A DNA stretch of 64,000 nt from Limosilactobacillus coleohominis 101-4-CHN (GTDB lineage: Bacteria > Bacillota > Bacilli > Lactobacillales > Lactobacillaceae). Below the pieces are notes generated by a model. It did no database searches. It was given only the letters and a program-made list of their open reading frames with translations, and was not told where the DNA came from. Shown here piece by piece: positions 9,518 to 19,258 of the stretch (its first letter is position 1; every line of letters starts with the position of its first letter). Location of the stretch: assembly GCF_000161935.1 (NCBI RefSeq), contig NZ_GG698802.1, forward strand, positions 201,320 through 265,319, given 5' to 3'. The position numbers and the translations under genes were made by a program.

Positions 9518-10390
9518 ATGGCAACAATTCAATGGTTTCCAGGTCATATGGCCAAAGCACTTCGCCAAATTCGTGAACAAATGTCGTTGGTAGATATTGT
9601 CTTTGAATTAGTTGATGCACGCATCCCATATTCAAGTCAAAATCCCGAAGTTGCACGGGCGGCTGGAGATAAACCCCGATTATTAATTTTAACGAAGACT
9701 GATTTAGCGGATCCACAAGTTACTCAAGAATGGCTGAATTTCTTTGCACATCATGATCAACCAGTGCTGGCTTTAGATTCGCGTGGGCGAAACGTTGCTA
9801 AAGTGGTAACCCAAAAGGCGCAGTCCATTTTGGTAGATAAACTAGCAGCGGAGCAGGCAAAGGGAATGAAAAAGCGCGCAATTCGAGCAATGTGCGTCGG
9901 AGTACCAAATGTTGGAAAATCAACCCTCCTAAACCACCTGGTGAAGAAAAATGTTGCTGCAACTGGTAATCGTCCTGGCGTGACAACGGGACAGCAATGG
10001 CTACGTTCATCCGCTCAGCTTGAGTTATTGGATACCCCCGGGGTATTGTGGCCGAAATTTGCAACGGAACGGCAAGGTACTTTATTGGCCTTAACGGGAG
10101 CAATCAAGGACAGCCTCTTTGCTAAGGATGATGTCGCACTATTTGCGTTACATTATTTACGAAAGCATCGTTTAGCAGAGCTTATGTCACGCTACCGATT
10201 ATCTAAAGCAGATGTTGATGAAACGGTAAGTGATCCAGATCTGTTATTAACGATTACGCAAAAAATGGGTTTTCGGGATGACTATGATCGGGCTAGTGAA
10301 CGGCTAATCTTTGAATTACGAAAAGGAAAATTAGGTAAGATTTCCTTAGAAACGCCAGCGGATCTAGAAACGAAGCACGAAAATGACTGA
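9518..10390 (+). CDS. rbgA: Ribosome biogenesis GTPase RbgA (YlqF)
   Basis: A circularly permuted GTPase that promotes late assembly of the 50S subunit, 290 residues. The motifs occur in the permuted order: G4 LTKTDLAD (near residue 60), then G1 GVPNVGKST (near residue 127), the switch region RPGVTTGQQW, and G3 DTPGVLWPK. The N-terminal IQWFPGHMAKA is diagnostic for this subfamily. The C-terminal helical domain binds 23S rRNA. Its last 8 bases overlap the start of rnhB, so the pair is translationally coupled. The same adjacency occurs widely in Firmicutes. Confidence 0.96.
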   Translation: MATIQWFPGHMAKALRQIREQMSLVDIVFELVDARIPYSSQNPEVARAAGDKPRLLILTKTDLADPQVTQEWLNFFAHHDQPVLALDSRGRNVAKVVTQKAQSILVDKLAAEQAKGMKKRAIRAMCVGVPNVGKSTLLNHLVKKNVAATGNRPGVTTGQQWLRSSAQLELLDTPGVLWPKFATERQGTLLALTGAIKDSLFAKDDVALFALHYLRKHRLAELMSRYRLSKADVDETVSDPDLLLTITQKMGFRDDYDRASERLIFELRKGKLGKISLETPADLETKHEND

Positions 10391-11162
10391 TCGATTAAGT
10401 GTTCAGCAGGTCAAAGAACAGTTAAAAATGGTTACTAGTTTTAGCGACCCATTTGTTCAAAATTTACGAGAAGATCCACGGAAGGGAGTCCAGGCGGCGC
10501 TTCAGCAATTAAAAAAGCGACTTGCAAAGCAACAAGCAGCTCTATCAGCCTTTGAAGAACGTTTTAAGTATGAGCGGGCATTGTGGCAGGCTGGTAATCA
10601 ATATGTAGCCGGGATGGATGAAGTCGGCCGTGGCCCTTTAGCTGGTCCCGTGGTGACCTGTGCAGTAATTTTAGATGATCGCTTTGACTTAGTTGAAGTT
10701 ACAGATTCCAAAATGTTATCACGACGCGAACGGGAACGCCTATATTTGCGGATTGTTGATGAGGCAGTAGAAGTAAGTATTGCGGTAAATTCACCAGCAG
10801 TAATTGACCAATTAAATATCTATCGTGCTACGCAGGATGCGATGATTAGAGCGGTTCACGAACTACGGCATCAACCAAGCCATTTGATTGTTGATGCTGT
10901 TCCACTATCTTTATCAATTCCCCAGACAACCTTAATTAAGGGTGATCAGAAAAGTATCAGTGTTGCTGCCGCTAGTATTGTTGCTAAGGAATATCGGGAC
11001 CATTTGATGGCAGACTATGCTCGTTTGTATCCGGGTTATGACTTTGAAAACAATATGGGTTATGGAACAAAGCAGCATCTAGCTGGTTTGGAAAAGCATG
11101 GTGTAACCCCAATTCACCGGCGAACTTTTGCTCCTGTTCCCCAGTTTTTATCAAAAAGTTAA
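10383..11162 (+). CDS. rnhB: Ribonuclease HII
   Basis: Removes RNA from RNA-DNA hybrids and single ribonucleotides misincorporated into DNA. The 259-residue protein has an N-terminal helical extension of about 70 residues, typical of lactobacilli, then the catalytic core YVAGMDEVGRGPLAGPVV (first Asp-Glu), VTDSKMLSRRERE, LIVDAV (third acid), KGDQKSISVAAASIVAKEYRD, and a final Asp/Tyr segment YPGYDFENNMGYGTK. It overlaps rbgA by 8 bases. A hairpin that also carries the dprA ribosome-binding site follows about 20 bases after the stop. Confidence 0.96.
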   Translation: MTDRLSVQQVKEQLKMVTSFSDPFVQNLREDPRKGVQAALQQLKKRLAKQQAALSAFEERFKYERALWQAGNQYVAGMDEVGRGPLAGPVVTCAVILDDRFDLVEVTDSKMLSRRERERLYLRIVDEAVEVSIAVNSPAVIDQLNIYRATQDAMIRAVHELRHQPSHLIVDAVPLSLSIPQTTLIKGDQKSISVAAASIVAKEYRDHLMADYARLYPGYDFENNMGYGTKQHLAGLEKHGVTPIHRRTFAPVPQFLSKS

Positions 11163-11180
11163 ATTAAAAAAATACAAATT

Positions 11181-11219
11181 AAACTCCTTTTCGTCTTTAA
11201 GTAGTGAAAGGAGTTTTTT
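11181..11219 (+). terminator. Terminator-like hairpin containing the dprA Shine-Dalgarno
   Basis: AAACTCCTTT (11181-11190) and AAAGGAGTTT (11207-11216) are perfectly complementary and followed by TTT, as in an intrinsic terminator after rnhB. The right arm contains AAGGAG (11208-11213), which is also the ribosome-binding site of the dprA ATG at 11222. Transcripts that read through would have that site paired in the hairpin. The terminator part is seen directly; any translational control is inferred. Confidence 0.7.
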
Positions 11220-11221
11220 AC

Positions 11222-12103
11222 ATGCAACCGAAAGAATTTTTAATTAAACTTAACGTTTGTCGAGGTTTAGGAATTATCTCTAAATATCGCCTCTGGGAAA
11301 TTGCTGCTGAACGCTACGAATTTGATGATATGGTGACCATCACAAGGATTGCGAATATTAACGGTAAGGTACGAGAACGCTTTTTAAGTGCCTGGTCATC
11401 GCAGGAGACCGAAACAGCTTATCAACGTAATTGCCAAATGCCGTTAATTACAATAGTTGATGCGCTTTATCCAGAATTACTGAAGCGGATTTATTGCCCA
11501 CCACTAGTTTTGTACTTTATGGGGAATCGTCATTTGTTAAAATCTTCATGTTTAGCGGTGGTAGGAGCACGTCAAATGACCAGTTATGCTCGACAAAGTC
11601 TGCAGCAGTTACTGCCGCCCGTTATTCAACGTCATATTACGGTTGTGAGTGGTTTAGCACGTGGTGTCGATGGTTTAAGCCATGAAATTACCCTTCAGCA
11701 TGGCGGCCGAACCATTGCGGTGGTGGGGAATGGTTTAAATCGGATCTATCCACCGGAACACGACCGACTGCAACGGCAGATTAAGCGGCATGGATTATTG
11801 ATCTCTGAATATCCATTAGATACACCATCACTACCCCACCACTTTGTCGAGCGGAACCGCATTATTGCAGGATTAGCGGATGCTTGTTTAATAGTGGAAG
11901 CACGAAAACGGAGCGGCAGTTTGATTACGGCTAACTTAGCTTTAAAAGAAAACCGGAATGTTTTAGCAATTCCTGGACCGATTAATAGTGAACAATCACT
12001 TGGCTGCAATGAATTAATTGCGAGTGGAGCACGACCAATTTTAAATGCAAATGATATTTTAGAAGAACTCGGTAACCGGTTCTACAAATTACAAAATGAT
12101 TGA
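11222..12103 (+). CDS. dprA: DNA-processing protein DprA
   Basis: Binds incoming single-stranded DNA during natural transformation and loads RecA on it. The protein has about 293 residues. A short N-terminal helical region precedes the extended Rossmann fold, with VVGARQMTSYAR, VSGLARGVDGLSHE, TIAVVGNGLNRIYPPEH, FVERNRIIAGLAD and SGSLITANLALKENRNVLAIPGP-type motifs. The C-terminal winged helix is essentially absent, as in many Firmicutes. The ATG at 11222 is chosen over a GTG at 11204 because AAGGAG lies 8 bases before it. Its own promoter is not obvious; expression may depend on readthrough from rnhB. Confidence 0.94.
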   Translation: MQPKEFLIKLNVCRGLGIISKYRLWEIAAERYEFDDMVTITRIANINGKVRERFLSAWSSQETETAYQRNCQMPLITIVDALYPELLKRIYCPPLVLYFMGNRHLLKSSCLAVVGARQMTSYARQSLQQLLPPVIQRHITVVSGLARGVDGLSHEITLQHGGRTIAVVGNGLNRIYPPEHDRLQRQIKRHGLLISEYPLDTPSLPHHFVERNRIIAGLADACLIVEARKRSGSLITANLALKENRNVLAIPGPINSEQSLGCNELIASGARPILNANDILEELGNRFYKLQND

Positions 12104-12131
12104 ATTTTTTCTTCATTTAATAATTTTTAAT

Positions 12132-12160
12132 TTGACAGCCAGGCGGTTATGCCTTAATAA
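12132..12160 (+). promoter_or_regulatory. Sigma-A-type promoter for topA
   Basis: TTGACA (12132-12137), a 17-base spacer and TAATAA (12155-12160) form a near-consensus promoter. An in-frame ATG at 12160 overlaps the -10 box, so it cannot be in the transcript as a start. This supports the TTG at 12202 as the topA start. Confidence 0.75.
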
Positions 12161-12201
12161 TGAATGTTGAATTAAAATTATCAAAGATAGGAGCCACTAT
12201 T

Positions 12202-14331
12202 TTGGCAACTAAAACAACACAATCTAAAAAAACTACTACTAAACGCCGCAAACGCGTTGCAAATCGTAATAAAAAGAAATTAGTGATCGTTGAATCACCA
12301 TCAAAAGCAAAAACAATTGGTAAGTACCTTGGGCGGACTTACAAGGTCGTTGCTAGTCTTGGCCACGTTCGTGATTTACCTAAGAGTCGGATGGGAGTCG
12401 AAATTGATAATAATTACCAACCTGACTACATTTCGATTCGTGGTAAGGGTGACGTAATTAAGGAACTTCGGCGTGATGCGCGGAATGCGAAGGCGGTTTA
12501 CTTGGCTTCTGACCCTGATCGTGAAGGGGAAGCCATTGCTTGGCACGTCTCCAATTTGTTGAAAATGGATGATACTGCCAAAAATCGGGTCACATTCAAT
12601 GAAATCACGAAGGACGCTGTTAAAGAAGCCTTTAAAGAACCTCGGGCAATTAATATGGATCTGGTCGATGCCCAACAAGCACGGCGGGTTCTAGACCGGT
12701 TAGTTGGGTATTCTATCAGCCCGATTTTGTGGAAAAAGGTGAAAAAAGGCTTGAGTGCTGGACGGGTCCAGTCAGTCGCATTGAATTTGATTATTCAACG
12801 AGAAAAGGAAATTCGTAACTTCAAGCCTGAAGAATACTGGACAATTGATGCTGAATTTGCCAAGGGTAGTGAACAGTTTAAAGCGTCATTTTATGGCGAA
12901 AATGGTAAGAAGATGGCTTTAAGCAATAATGATGCTGTTCAAGCTGTCTTGCGCAAGCTAGATCGCCAAAAGATGTTTAACATTGATAATGTGGAACGTA
13001 AGGAACGACGACGCCAACCGCAACCACCATTTACGACTTCGACGATGCAACAAGATGCTAACCGGTGCTTGAAGTTTCGAACCCGTAAAACAATGATGGC
13101 GGCTCAGCAGTTGTATGAAGGAATTAACATTGGTGAAGGGGCAGCCGTTGGTTTAATTACCTATATGCGGACAGATTCAACGCGGATTGCGGGAATCGCT
13201 AAGCACGAAGCTTCACAGTTTATCAATGAAGAATATGGTGCCGAATATGCAGCGACTAAGCCAATCAAAGGAAAGCTCCCTGAAGGCGCTCAGGATGCTC
13301 ACGAAGCGATTCGTCCAACTTCTGTTTTCCGAACACCTGCCAAGATGAAAAAGTATCTGACCCCTGATCAGTACAAACTTTATAACTTAATTTGGTGTCG
13401 GTTTGTGGCTAGTCAAATGACTGCAGAAGTTATTGATACGATGACAGTTACGATCTCCCAAAATAACGTTAACTTCCGTGCTAATGGATCGAAAGTTAAG
13501 TTTAAGGGCTTTACCAAGGTCTACAAGCGGGGCACCGAAAAGGATAACTTACTACCAAACCTTGAAGTTGGCGATCAAGTTAGAATGGTAAATGATGATC
13601 CAGCTCAGCACTTTACGCAACCACCGGCAAGATTTACAGAAGCGGCCTTAGTTAAAACGCTGGAAGAAAATGGTGTTGGTCGACCATCAACTTATGCACC
13701 AACCCTTGATACTATCCAACGTCGTTACTATGTCCGGTTAGTTTCACGTCACTTTGAACCAACAGAACTCGGCGAAATTGTCAATGATCTGATCGAAAAG
13801 AACTTCCCAGAAATTGTCAACGTTAAGTTTACAGCGGATGTGGAAGGCGATTTAGATAAGATCGAAGAAGGCAAAAAAGAATGGGTTAAGGTCGTGGATG
13901 ACTTCTATCGGCCATTTGCAAAAGAAGTTGCGACTGCAGAAGAAAAAGTTGAAAAGATTCCGATGAAGGATGAGCTTGCGGATATTAATTGTGATATCTG
14001 TGGGGCACCAATGGTCATTCGGATGGGTCACTATGGAAAGTTTATTGCTTGTTCACGTTTTCCAGAGTGTCGAAACACGAAGGCAATTGTGAAGGATACT
14101 GGTATTACATGTCCTAAATGTGGCCAAGGGAACGTGGTCGAACGAAAGTCCAAACGAAACCGCACGTTCTATGGATGTTCTCGGTACCCTGATTGTGACT
14201 TTGTTTCATGGGACAAGCCAGTTGGACGAAATTGTCCAAAGGATGGTCACTTCCTAGTTGAAAAGAAAGTTAAAGGTGGCAAGCAGGTTATTTGTCCGAA
14301 TGGTGATTACGAAGAAGAAGTACAAAAATAG
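12202..14331 (+). CDS. topA: DNA topoisomerase I
   Basis: Type IA topoisomerase that relaxes negative supercoils, about 709 residues. A Lys/Thr-rich N-terminal tail (about 25 residues) precedes the toprim domain starting [18 protein letters not shown], with [14 protein letters not shown]. The active-site tyrosine lies in [21 protein letters not shown] follows. Two complete four-cysteine zinc ribbons (CDICG...CSRFPEC and CPKCG...CSRYPDC) and a degenerate third one close the protein. The TTG start at 12202 has AGGAG 8 bases upstream and lies downstream of a promoter whose -10 overlaps the earlier ATG. xerC follows closely. Confidence 0.96.
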   Translation: MATKTTQSKKTTTKRRKRVANRNKKKLVIVESPSKAKTIGKYLGRTYKVVASLGHVRDLPKSRMGVEIDNNYQPDYISIRGKGDVIKELRRDARNAKAVYLASDPDREGEAIAWHVSNLLKMDDTAKNRVTFNEITKDAVKEAFKEPRAINMDLVDAQQARRVLDRLVGYSISPILWKKVKKGLSAGRVQSVALNLIIQREKEIRNFKPEEYWTIDAEFAKGSEQFKASFYGENGKKMALSNNDAVQAVLRKLDRQKMFNIDNVERKERRRQPQPPFTTSTMQQDANRCLKFRTRKTMMAAQQLYEGINIGEGAAVGLITYMRTDSTRIAGIAKHEASQFINEEYGAEYAATKPIKGKLPEGAQDAHEAIRPTSVFRTPAKMKKYLTPDQYKLYNLIWCRFVASQMTAEVIDTMTVTISQNNVNFRANGSKVKFKGFTKVYKRGTEKDNLLPNLEVGDQVRMVNDDPAQHFTQPPARFTEAALVKTLEENGVGRPSTYAPTLDTIQRRYYVRLVSRHFEPTELGEIVNDLIEKNFPEIVNVKFTADVEGDLDKIEEGKKEWVKVVDDFYRPFAKEVATAEEKVEKIPMKDELADINCDICGAPMVIRMGHYGKFIACSRFPECRNTKAIVKDTGITCPKCGQGNVVERKSKRNRTFYGCSRYPDCDFVSWDKPVGRNCPKDGHFLVEKKVKGGKQVICPNGDYEEEVQK

Positions 14332-14349
14332 TTAAGGGATGGTGAGTTG

Positions 14350-15552
14350 ATGGATCAAAGTTTAAAAATTAAATTAGATCAACAGTACCAACTTAACGAT
14401 TTACCCACACCATTAGCAAAACTTATTCATAGCGGTCAAAAATTTGAAGACTTTTTGACGACTGCGGGCGGTTTCCCGGGGTGGTCAAAAGTGACGGCTA
14501 ATGATTATGCGACTTATTTAAGCGTGCTTAATCAACAACGCACTCCTAATTCACAATTGGAGCAACAGGTTTTTTCATTAGATCAATTAGGGATGCTACT
14601 CCAGGACAGTCAAATGGTGGTTAAAAACCCATTTGATTTAGCAAACGTTTTTGCAATCTATTTAACTGGTGAACGCCAATTAGCTGCAACTACGGTTCAG
14701 GGGTATGAAAATGACCTCCGGATGTTTCGAAAGTTTTTGACCGCAAAAAAGCATTGGCTGGGATGGCTAAAGATTAAGCGTCAAGATATTCAGGCGTATT
14801 TAACCCACTTAAATGATCTCCGTCGTCAATGGACGACAATCAACCGCGAATTAGCGAGTCTCAGAACCTTTTATAACTTTCTATTAACGAATGGTTTAGT
14901 GGTTGCTAATCCATTCGATGAAGTCAGAATGAAACATCATTCCCGTTCTCTACCGCGTTATTTTTATGAACCAGAAATGAACGCACTGTTTAAAGCAGCG
15001 GATGGCGACGGTCGGCCACTCGACTTTCGAAATCGGGCCATTATCGAACTTCTTTATGCTACGGGAATGCGGGTTAGCGAATGTGCTAGTCTCTCATTAG
15101 AACAGATTAATTGGGATGTCCAGATGATTCTGGTTCATGGGAAGGGAGATAAAGAGCGTTACGTTCCCTTTGGTCACTACGCTAAAGTGGCCTTAGAAAG
15201 ATATCTTCATGAATGTCGGGAGCCGTTGATGGACAAGTATCATGAAGAACATCGGCGGGTTTTTATCAATCATTATGGTAAACCCATCACCAGTGAGGGG
15301 ATCGAATATGTCCTGAACCAGGTGGTAAAAAAAAGCTCACTCAATATCCACATCCATCCGCATATGCTACGGCATAGTTTTGCTACGGCGATGTTGAATA
15401 ATGGCGCTGATATTCGTTCAGTACAAGAATTGCTAGGGCACTCTAGTCTGTCAACCACTCAGATCTATACACACGTTACAAGGGAAAATCTACAGAAAAC
15501 CTATATGAAACTGTTTCCACGTGCCAAAATGACAAAGGAAGATCAATCATGA
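14350..15552 (+). CDS. xerC: Tyrosine recombinase XerC with long N-terminal extension
   Basis: Site-specific recombinase that, with XerD, resolves chromosome dimers at dif. The catalytic set is complete: Arg241 (ATGMRVSE), Lys265 (HGKGDKER), His338 and Arg341 (HPHMLRHSFAT), His364 (LLGHSSLST) and nucleophile Tyr373. The core-binding domain starts near residue 95 (NPFDLANVFAIYL). The roughly 95 residues before it are extra compared with the usual 295-305-residue XerC and resemble an additional helical domain. Position after topA supports XerC over XerD. The final ATGA overlaps the start of the epimerase gene. A TTG directly before the ATG is an alternative start. Confidence 0.88.
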   Translation: MDQSLKIKLDQQYQLNDLPTPLAKLIHSGQKFEDFLTTAGGFPGWSKVTANDYATYLSVLNQQRTPNSQLEQQVFSLDQLGMLLQDSQMVVKNPFDLANVFAIYLTGERQLAATTVQGYENDLRMFRKFLTAKKHWLGWLKIKRQDIQAYLTHLNDLRRQWTTINRELASLRTFYNFLLTNGLVVANPFDEVRMKHHSRSLPRYFYEPEMNALFKAADGDGRPLDFRNRAIIELLYATGMRVSECASLSLEQINWDVQMILVHGKGDKERYVPFGHYAKVALERYLHECREPLMDKYHEEHRRVFINHYGKPITSEGIEYVLNQVVKKSSLNIHIHPHMLRHSFATAMLNNGADIRSVQELLGHSSLSTTQIYTHVTRENLQKTYMKLFPRAKMTKEDQS

Positions 15553-16427
15553 TTACAATTCAAGATACCAATTTAATAGTTAAAATCGATCCACTAGGCG
15601 CTCAGCTGCACAGCTTAGTTCATGCTGGCCAAGAATACTTATGGCAAGGGGATCCCAGTTCATGGAAACGGCAAGCTCCAATTCTGTTCCCGTTTGTGGG
15701 TCGCTTAAAGGATGACCAGTATGAGTATCGCGGTATGACTTATCATCAAACTCAACATGGTTTTGCACGAGATGAAATGTTTGAAGTTGTAAACCAGCGT
15801 GCAAACCAAGTCACGTTAATTTTGAAGGATAATAATCGTACTCGAGCAGCATACCCATTTACGTTCGAATTAGTAGTAACTTACCAAGTTACAAATGGCA
15901 AACTATCAGTAACCTATCAAGTTACAAACCCGAGCGATGATCAGCAGCTAATTTATGCCATTGGTGCTCATCCGGGATTTAACGTTCCATTAACTGATCA
16001 AGAGCGGTTTGAGGAGATGAGAGTAACAGTTAATCCAGCTAAAGTCTATTCTCAAATTAAACTAATAGCACCAGGTCCATTGAATGACTTAGAACATCCA
16101 CAAACAATCGATTTTCGTTCACCACTTCAATTACGTCATGACTTGTTTAACCAGGATGCCTTAATTTTGGATGCAAAAGAACAACCAGTGACGGTAACAA
16201 TCAGTGATGCTGATGGTCAGCATGGTGTACACGTTATTACGGATAATAATAAATTGATTGGAATTTGGTCGCCGTTCCCGGCAAAAGCTAATTTGCTTTG
16301 CATTGAACCGTGATGGGGAATTGCGGATGGAATTAACAGTGATGGACAACTAACCCATAAACAGCTGATGGATCGTTTACAACCTGGTCAGCAACGACAA
16401 TATCATTTTGCAATTCAACCATTCTAA
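15549..16427 (+). pseudogene. Aldose 1-epimerase-family gene interrupted by in-frame UGA
   Basis: A mutarotase-like protein (LacX/YeaD type) that would interconvert sugar anomers. The first 254 codons run from an ATG overlapping xerC and show GDPSSWKRQAPILFPFVGRL, YHQTQHGFARD and AIGAHPGFNVPL, with the catalytic His. The frame meets TGA at 16311-16313, exactly where the family has the first Trp of an EPWWGIAD motif. The same frame continues with WGIADGINSDG and ends at TAA 16425-16427, giving a normal length of about 292 residues. A single G-to-A change (TGG to TGA) explains the break. The truncated product lacks the conserved C-terminal strand, though limited readthrough is possible. Confidence 0.85.
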
Positions 16428-16433
16428 TCACAT

Positions 16434-16466
16434 AAAAAAAGACCGCCTTTTGAGGCGGCCTTTTTA
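16434..16466. terminator. Bidirectional terminator between epimerase and plsY genes
   Basis: CCGCCT (16443-16448) and AGGCGG (16453-16458) form a GC-rich stem flanked by seven A on one side and five T on the other. It can stop transcription from both convergent genes. Confidence 0.88.
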
Positions 16467-16467
16467 G

Positions 16468-17079
16468 CTACTGATGACGGTGACGCAGATAATTTCCAAG
16501 TCCAAAGTGAACCATTGACTCGTTGCCATGGAGAATTCGTTGGATGTTACTACGATGCCGCCAAATAATTAAAACAGTAATGATTCCAGCAATTATTGCT
16601 AGAATATGGTCATGAATTACCAAAGCAATGATAAAAATAGTCGTTACTGTGATAATACTTGCACAGCTGACCATGCTAGTTAACAGAATAATGCTTATGA
16701 AAAGGACACAGGCAATTATAAAGAGGATGGGGTTATATGCTAAGAGAATCCCGGCACTGGTTGCTACAGCTTTACCACCATGAAAATGATCAAAAATCGA
16801 ACATGTGTGGCCAACCGAAGCTACCAATCCAATCAGTAGCGGGTTAACTGGAGAATGGAACAAATATGGTTGGCTGGCCGCCAACGTCCCTTTTAAAATA
16901 TCCATTAATAACACAACCACTCCGGCTTTTGGACCGAGTACGCGAAATGTATTGGTGGTTCCAATATTGCCGCTGCCTTCTTTGCGGATGTCCTGGTGAT
17001 AAAAATAGCGGCCAATCCATAATCCCGATGGAATGGAGCCTAATAAATAGGCAATTATGATCATTATAATGGTAGTCAT
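16468..17079 (-). CDS. plsY: Acyl-phosphate glycerol-3-phosphate acyltransferase PlsY
   Basis: Membrane enzyme that transfers the acyl chain from acyl-phosphate (made by PlsX) to glycerol 3-phosphate, the first step of phospholipid synthesis. The 203-residue protein has about five transmembrane helices and the three PlsY motifs: LLGSIPSGLWIG, EGSGNIGTTNTFRVLGPKAG, and HTCSIFDHFHGGKAVATSAG. AAAGGAG precedes the ATG. It is divergent from parE, with about 140 bases between the starts, as in many Firmicutes. Confidence 0.95.
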   Translation of the reverse strand: MTTIIMIIIAYLLGSIPSGLWIGRYFYHQDIRKEGSGNIGTTNTFRVLGPKAGVVVLLMDILKGTLAASQPYLFHSPVNPLLIGLVASVGHTCSIFDHFHGGKAVATSAGILLAYNPILFIIACVLFISIILLTSMVSCASIITVTTIFIIALVIHDHILAIIAGIITVLIIWRHRSNIQRILHGNESMVHFGLGNYLRHRHQ

Positions 17080-17221
17080 TTCAAAACTCCTTTATGCATT
17101 AACTTTGTTATCATAGCATGGTTTACTAATCAGTGGCTACCATAAATTATCGTTTGCACCGATGAATTAATTCGAGTAGACTAGTAATGTTACATTTTTC
17201 AAAAGTGAGGAGGCCCCAACA

Positions 17222-19234
17222 GTGGCAAAAAAAGAATATCAATATGATTCATCCTCGATCAAAATTTTAAAGGGGTTAGAAGCCGTTAGAAAACGGCCTG
17301 GGATGTATATCGGGTCAACGGATACCTATGGACTTCACCACCTCGTATATGAAATTGTTGATAATTCCGTTGATGAAGCACTATCCGGCTATGGTGATGA
17401 GATTAACGTAACCATTGGTGCTGATAATTCCATCACTGTTCAAGATCACGGTCGGGGAATGCCCGTTGGGATGCACGCTAGTGGGAAACCGACGCCGGAA
17501 GTAATTATGACGGTCTTACATGCTGGTGGGAAGTTTGGTCAAGCCGATGGCTACAAAACTTCCGGTGGATTGCACGGTGTTGGGGCATCGGTAGTCAACG
17601 CCTTATCAACTAACTTAACGCTAACGATTGTTCGTGATCATGTGCGCTATCAAGAAAAATTTAAAGATGGCGGTCAGCCAGTTGGTACTCTGAAGAAACT
17701 AGGTAAAACTAAGGATTCCAGCGGGACCACCGTTTCTTTTAAACCTGATCCCGCCATTTTTTCCACGACGGTCTATGATTACAATACTTTAGCACGACGT
17801 TTACGGGAGTCAGCCTTTTTGCTAAAGGGGTTGAGGATCACCTTAACTGATCAACGACCAGGACAAGAACAAAGTCAGACGTTCCAGTATGAAAATGGGA
17901 TTAAGGACTTTGTCGAATATTTGAATGAAGACAAGGATACGTTAGGCAAAATATTGACCTTTACTGGTAAGCAAGATGGTGTGGAAGTAGATGTTGCTGC
18001 TCAGTACAATGATGGCTACTCCGAAAATGTCCTCTCCTTTGTAAATAATGTGCGAACACCAGATGGTGGGACCCATGAGGCTGGTTTTCGCAGCGCTTGG
18101 ACCAAGAGCTTTAATGATTATGCACGAAAGACAAATCTTCTCAAAGACCGTGATAAGAATTTAGAGGGGAGCGACGTTCGTGAAGGATTGACGGCTGTCG
18201 TTTCGGTTCGAATCCCAGAACGAATTTTGCAATTTGAAGGACAAACTAAAGATAAACTGGGGACACCAGAAGCACGAAAAATTGTTGATAACATTGTTAG
18301 TGAACAATTGAATTATGCACTTCTCGAGAATGGTGACTTTGCTCAAATGCTTATCCGCAAGGCAGTTAAAGCACGTCAAGCGCGTGAAGCTGCGAGAAAG
18401 GCCCGGGACTTATCGCGGAACGGCAAAAAGCGGAGTCGCAAAGAACGAAATCTATCTGGTAAATTAACTCCTGCGCAATCTAAGAATGCCCAAAAGAACG
18501 AATTATTCCTGGTCGAAGGAGATTCTGCCGGTGGCTCAGCTAAGCAGGGTCGGGACCGAAAATTCCAAGCCATCCTGCCATTACGAGGAAAAGTATTAAA
18601 TACTGAAAAGGCGAAGTTAGATGACGTTTTAAAGAATGAAGAATTAAATACGATTATTTACACTGTTGGAGCCGGCGTTGGGTCTGAATTTAACGTGGCA
18701 GACTCTAATTACGATAAAATTATTATTATGACGGATGCTGATGATGATGGCGCCCACATTCAAATTTTGTTGTTGACATTCTTCTACAAGTATATGCGAC
18801 CGATGATTGAGGCTGGTAAAGTCTACATTGCATTGCCGCCATTGTACCGATTGCAACAAGGACGGGGGGCCAAGAATAAAATCACCTATGCATGGACTAA
18901 TGAAGAATTAACTAAATTAACCAAGAAGATGGGTAAAACGGCTTCTTTACAACGGTTTAAGGGGCTTGGTGAAATGAATGCCGATCAACTTTGGGAAACA
19001 ACGATGAATCCGGAAACGCGGACGTTAATTCGGGTACAAATCAATGATGCCCAGTTAGCAGAAAAGCGGGTTACAACGTTAATGGGAAATAAGGTCGAAC
19101 CACGTCGTGAATGGATTGAAAAAAACGTCCAGTTTACAATGACTGATGATAAAGAATCCGATGAATTAGTTGAGCATAAGGGTCAAGCGACTGCAATTCC
19201 CGATCCGCACATTAAAACATGGAATAACCAATAG
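17222..19234 (+). CDS. parE: DNA topoisomerase IV subunit B
   Basis: ATPase subunit of the enzyme that decatenates daughter chromosomes, 670 residues. The GHKL ATPase domain shows EIVDNSVDEAL, GRGMPVG, and GGLHGVGASVVNAL. The toprim domain has VEGDSAGGSAKQGRD and TDADDDGAHIQ. The C-terminus has QRFKGLGEMN. GTG start with GAGGAGG 10 bases upstream. Distinguished from GyrB by its direct linkage to parC and divergence from plsY. parC begins 24 bases downstream. Confidence 0.96.
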   Translation: MAKKEYQYDSSSIKILKGLEAVRKRPGMYIGSTDTYGLHHLVYEIVDNSVDEALSGYGDEINVTIGADNSITVQDHGRGMPVGMHASGKPTPEVIMTVLHAGGKFGQADGYKTSGGLHGVGASVVNALSTNLTLTIVRDHVRYQEKFKDGGQPVGTLKKLGKTKDSSGTTVSFKPDPAIFSTTVYDYNTLARRLRESAFLLKGLRITLTDQRPGQEQSQTFQYENGIKDFVEYLNEDKDTLGKILTFTGKQDGVEVDVAAQYNDGYSENVLSFVNNVRTPDGGTHEAGFRSAWTKSFNDYARKTNLLKDRDKNLEGSDVREGLTAVVSVRIPERILQFEGQTKDKLGTPEARKIVDNIVSEQLNYALLENGDFAQMLIRKAVKARQAREAARKARDLSRNGKKRSRKERNLSGKLTPAQSKNAQKNELFLVEGDSAGGSAKQGRDRKFQAILPLRGKVLNTEKAKLDDVLKNEELNTIIYTVGAGVGSEFNVADSNYDKIIIMTDADDDGAHIQILLLTFFYKYMRPMIEAGKVYIALPPLYRLQQGRGAKNKITYAWTNEELTKLTKKMGKTASLQRFKGLGEMNADQLWETTMNPETRTLIRVQINDAQLAEKRVTTLMGNKVEPRREWIEKNVQFTMTDDKESDELVEHKGQATAIPDPHIKTWNNQ

Positions 19235-19258
19235 TAAAATGAGAAAGGACTGTGCCAA

